A stretch of 64,000 bases of DNA from Lates calcarifer (taxonomy: Eukaryota; Chordata; Actinopteri; Centropomidae). The notes beneath the pieces were generated by a model. That model was given only the letters and a program-made list of their open reading frames with translations. It did no database searches and was not told the DNA's origin. Location: assembly GCF_001640805.2 (NCBI RefSeq), contig NC_066849.1:26285237-26349236 (forward strand), written 5' to 3'. Below, piece by piece: positions 62,707 through 64,000 of this stretch. Each line of letters starts with the position of its first letter. The stretch's first letter is position 1. A program made the translations under genes and the position numbers.

Positions 62707-64000
62707 CTCACCAAGACACCGTGCGTATGTGTGTGTGAGAGTTTGAGTTCAGGCTAATGGCTGCAGTGACGTTACCAGAAACATCTGAGTCTCAACAGTT
62801 CACCGGTTCACTCTTCACTGGAGAATATCTGTTCTAATCTCCTCTAATCTTCTAACCTGAGCTGTCTTATCTCATATTCTCTTTGGCTGAAGTCCTGCTC
62901 TGTGTATGTCCTGTAGTCCAGTTTCAGCCCTCCATCCTCTGAACTCGCCTGAACTCCTCTGTGTTACAGTATTACCTGCTCATCCTCTTCCATCGCAGCT
63001 TTAACCAGTTTTAAGAGCAGCAGTTTTGCCTGCAGGCAGACCTCAGGGTCGTCTCCTGGGTCACTACTGTCCTACATATCACAGCCTACCTCACCAACCA
63101 CATCACAGTCAGCAGACCTGTTTTTTTTCTAGTCATAGTATAAATATAAACATACATTAAACTAAAAACATGGAAAACCAAACAGATTCAGTCCAGCATG
63201 GGACCCAGACATGATTCACGTAACCTAGTTCCATTACTTGTCATGAAAACCTGTAACACAGGTGGTGTGTACATTACTAAGATATTAAATATATTTACTC
63301 ATCTCCTTTAATACAATTAGTAAATTTCAGCTGCTCCAACTCTCAAACACCACATGCTGAAAATTATTTGATTCAGAGGAAACAGATGTTTCTTCAGATC
63401 ATGTTGACTTGATTTAGACTTTCTTGGTCTTTAGTTTGCTCAGAAACTTGTAAATATTCCATTGCTCAGACTTGTGTTTCTTCACATGGCCCATTGCTAC
63501 ATATAAAAATAAAACTCCATTAGGAAAAGTTCTCATGGTTTCCTGTGGTCTAATCTTAAGTGGGATCTTTTTGGTCAAAAAACATAACCATGAATTCAGC
63601 ACTAGTCGCCCACGTGAGTAGGTTACTGAGATGTAGCCATATATCAACACCGTGAGCTGTAGTTGGAGCAAGTTGAAGGCAAACAGAACAGATTTAACTT
63701 TCCCTAGAGCTGGTGGAAGATTTTTGCCCAGGAGCCATGTCCAAAAAGCTGAGATGAGCTGCACAGTGAGAACAGAGTTAACCTGATTTCATTTCAGTTT
63801 GTAGTTTTCTCCTCTGAGTTACAGCGTGTAGAGTTAGGAGTGTTAGCTGGTTGAACTAGTTTATGAAACACAGCGAGACTTTTATTTTTGGTAATTACAC
63901 TTAACAGTGGATAAAAACAAAGTGTGAGTAGATGCATTTACCATTTATCTACGTACTTACGAACGCTGTCCCTCCACACTCTCATGGATTCTCCTCTTTT

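Larger units (their letters stand above)
42119..64000 (+). other. intron of at least 21.9 kb, running off the window
   Basis: From the last donor (gtagga) to the window end I recognise no p85 exon, and no WYWGDISR-type or FLVRDAS-type SH2 coding motif. The stretch holds two LINE reverse-transcriptase relics, a LINE-like 3' tail, one teleost dispersed repeat and many microsatellites. The stretches 42500-43900, 44500-46100, 48700-52850, 54000-58450 and 62760-64000 have no recognised feature apart from AT-rich or C/T-rich intronic sequence (for example about 54900-55020). Confidence 0.7.

Noticed and set aside
62985..63130. Possible exon after a tcgcag acceptor-like site near 63 kb, open for about 45 codons
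   Set aside because: The peptide lacks the LPPKPP or SH2 motifs expected next, and the frame runs into a stop without a convincing donor.

Overview
This window looks like intron-rich vertebrate nuclear DNA, most likely from a teleost (ray-finned) fish. The evidence is very dense (CA)n/(GT)n and (CT)n microsatellites, long AT-rich introns with GT-AG splice sites, decayed LINE reverse-transcriptase fragments, and several short repeats of kinds common in teleost introns. Nothing suggests a prokaryotic gene arrangement, and no rRNA, tRNA or CRISPR array was recognised.

The only protein-coding gene I can support is part of a class IA phosphoinositide 3-kinase regulatory (p85) subunit on the + strand. 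Five exons (11198-11272, 11879-11956, 32485-32616, 40048-40240, 42033-42118) join in one continuous frame of about 188 codons. Together they encode the breakpoint-cluster/RhoGAP-like (BH) domain. All have clean AG acceptors and GT donors, and every junction agrees in phase. The wording (GLNSESLYR, DLDQYDV, HLARVS) resembles p85-beta (pik3r2) more than p85-alpha (pik3r1), but paralogue assignment is an inference. The SH3 exon should lie left of the window, and the SH2/inter-SH2 exons right of it. I found neither inside.

Layout: 1-11197 is the upstream intron (or upstream flank if an internal start is used). It carries a 1.0 kb almost pure polypyrimidine tract (7384-8393) flanked by a degenerate pyrimidine-rich minisatellite. 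11957-32484 is a 20.5 kb intron with a CpG-rich promoter-like island (about 15960-16560), a 0.8 kb composite repeat with inverted ends (18003-18830), an intronic hairpin (29778-29824) and a strong G-quadruplex motif (31622-31640). 32617-40047 holds two ends of a recognisable teleost DNA-transposon-type repeat. 42119-64000 is an intron of at least 21.9 kb with two LINE reverse-transcriptase relics and many microsatellites.

I did not find an evident new biological system. The best leads are the intronic CpG island (alternative promoter or transposon-derived promoter), the composite inverted-repeat element present in two copies, and the triplex-prone polypyrimidine block.
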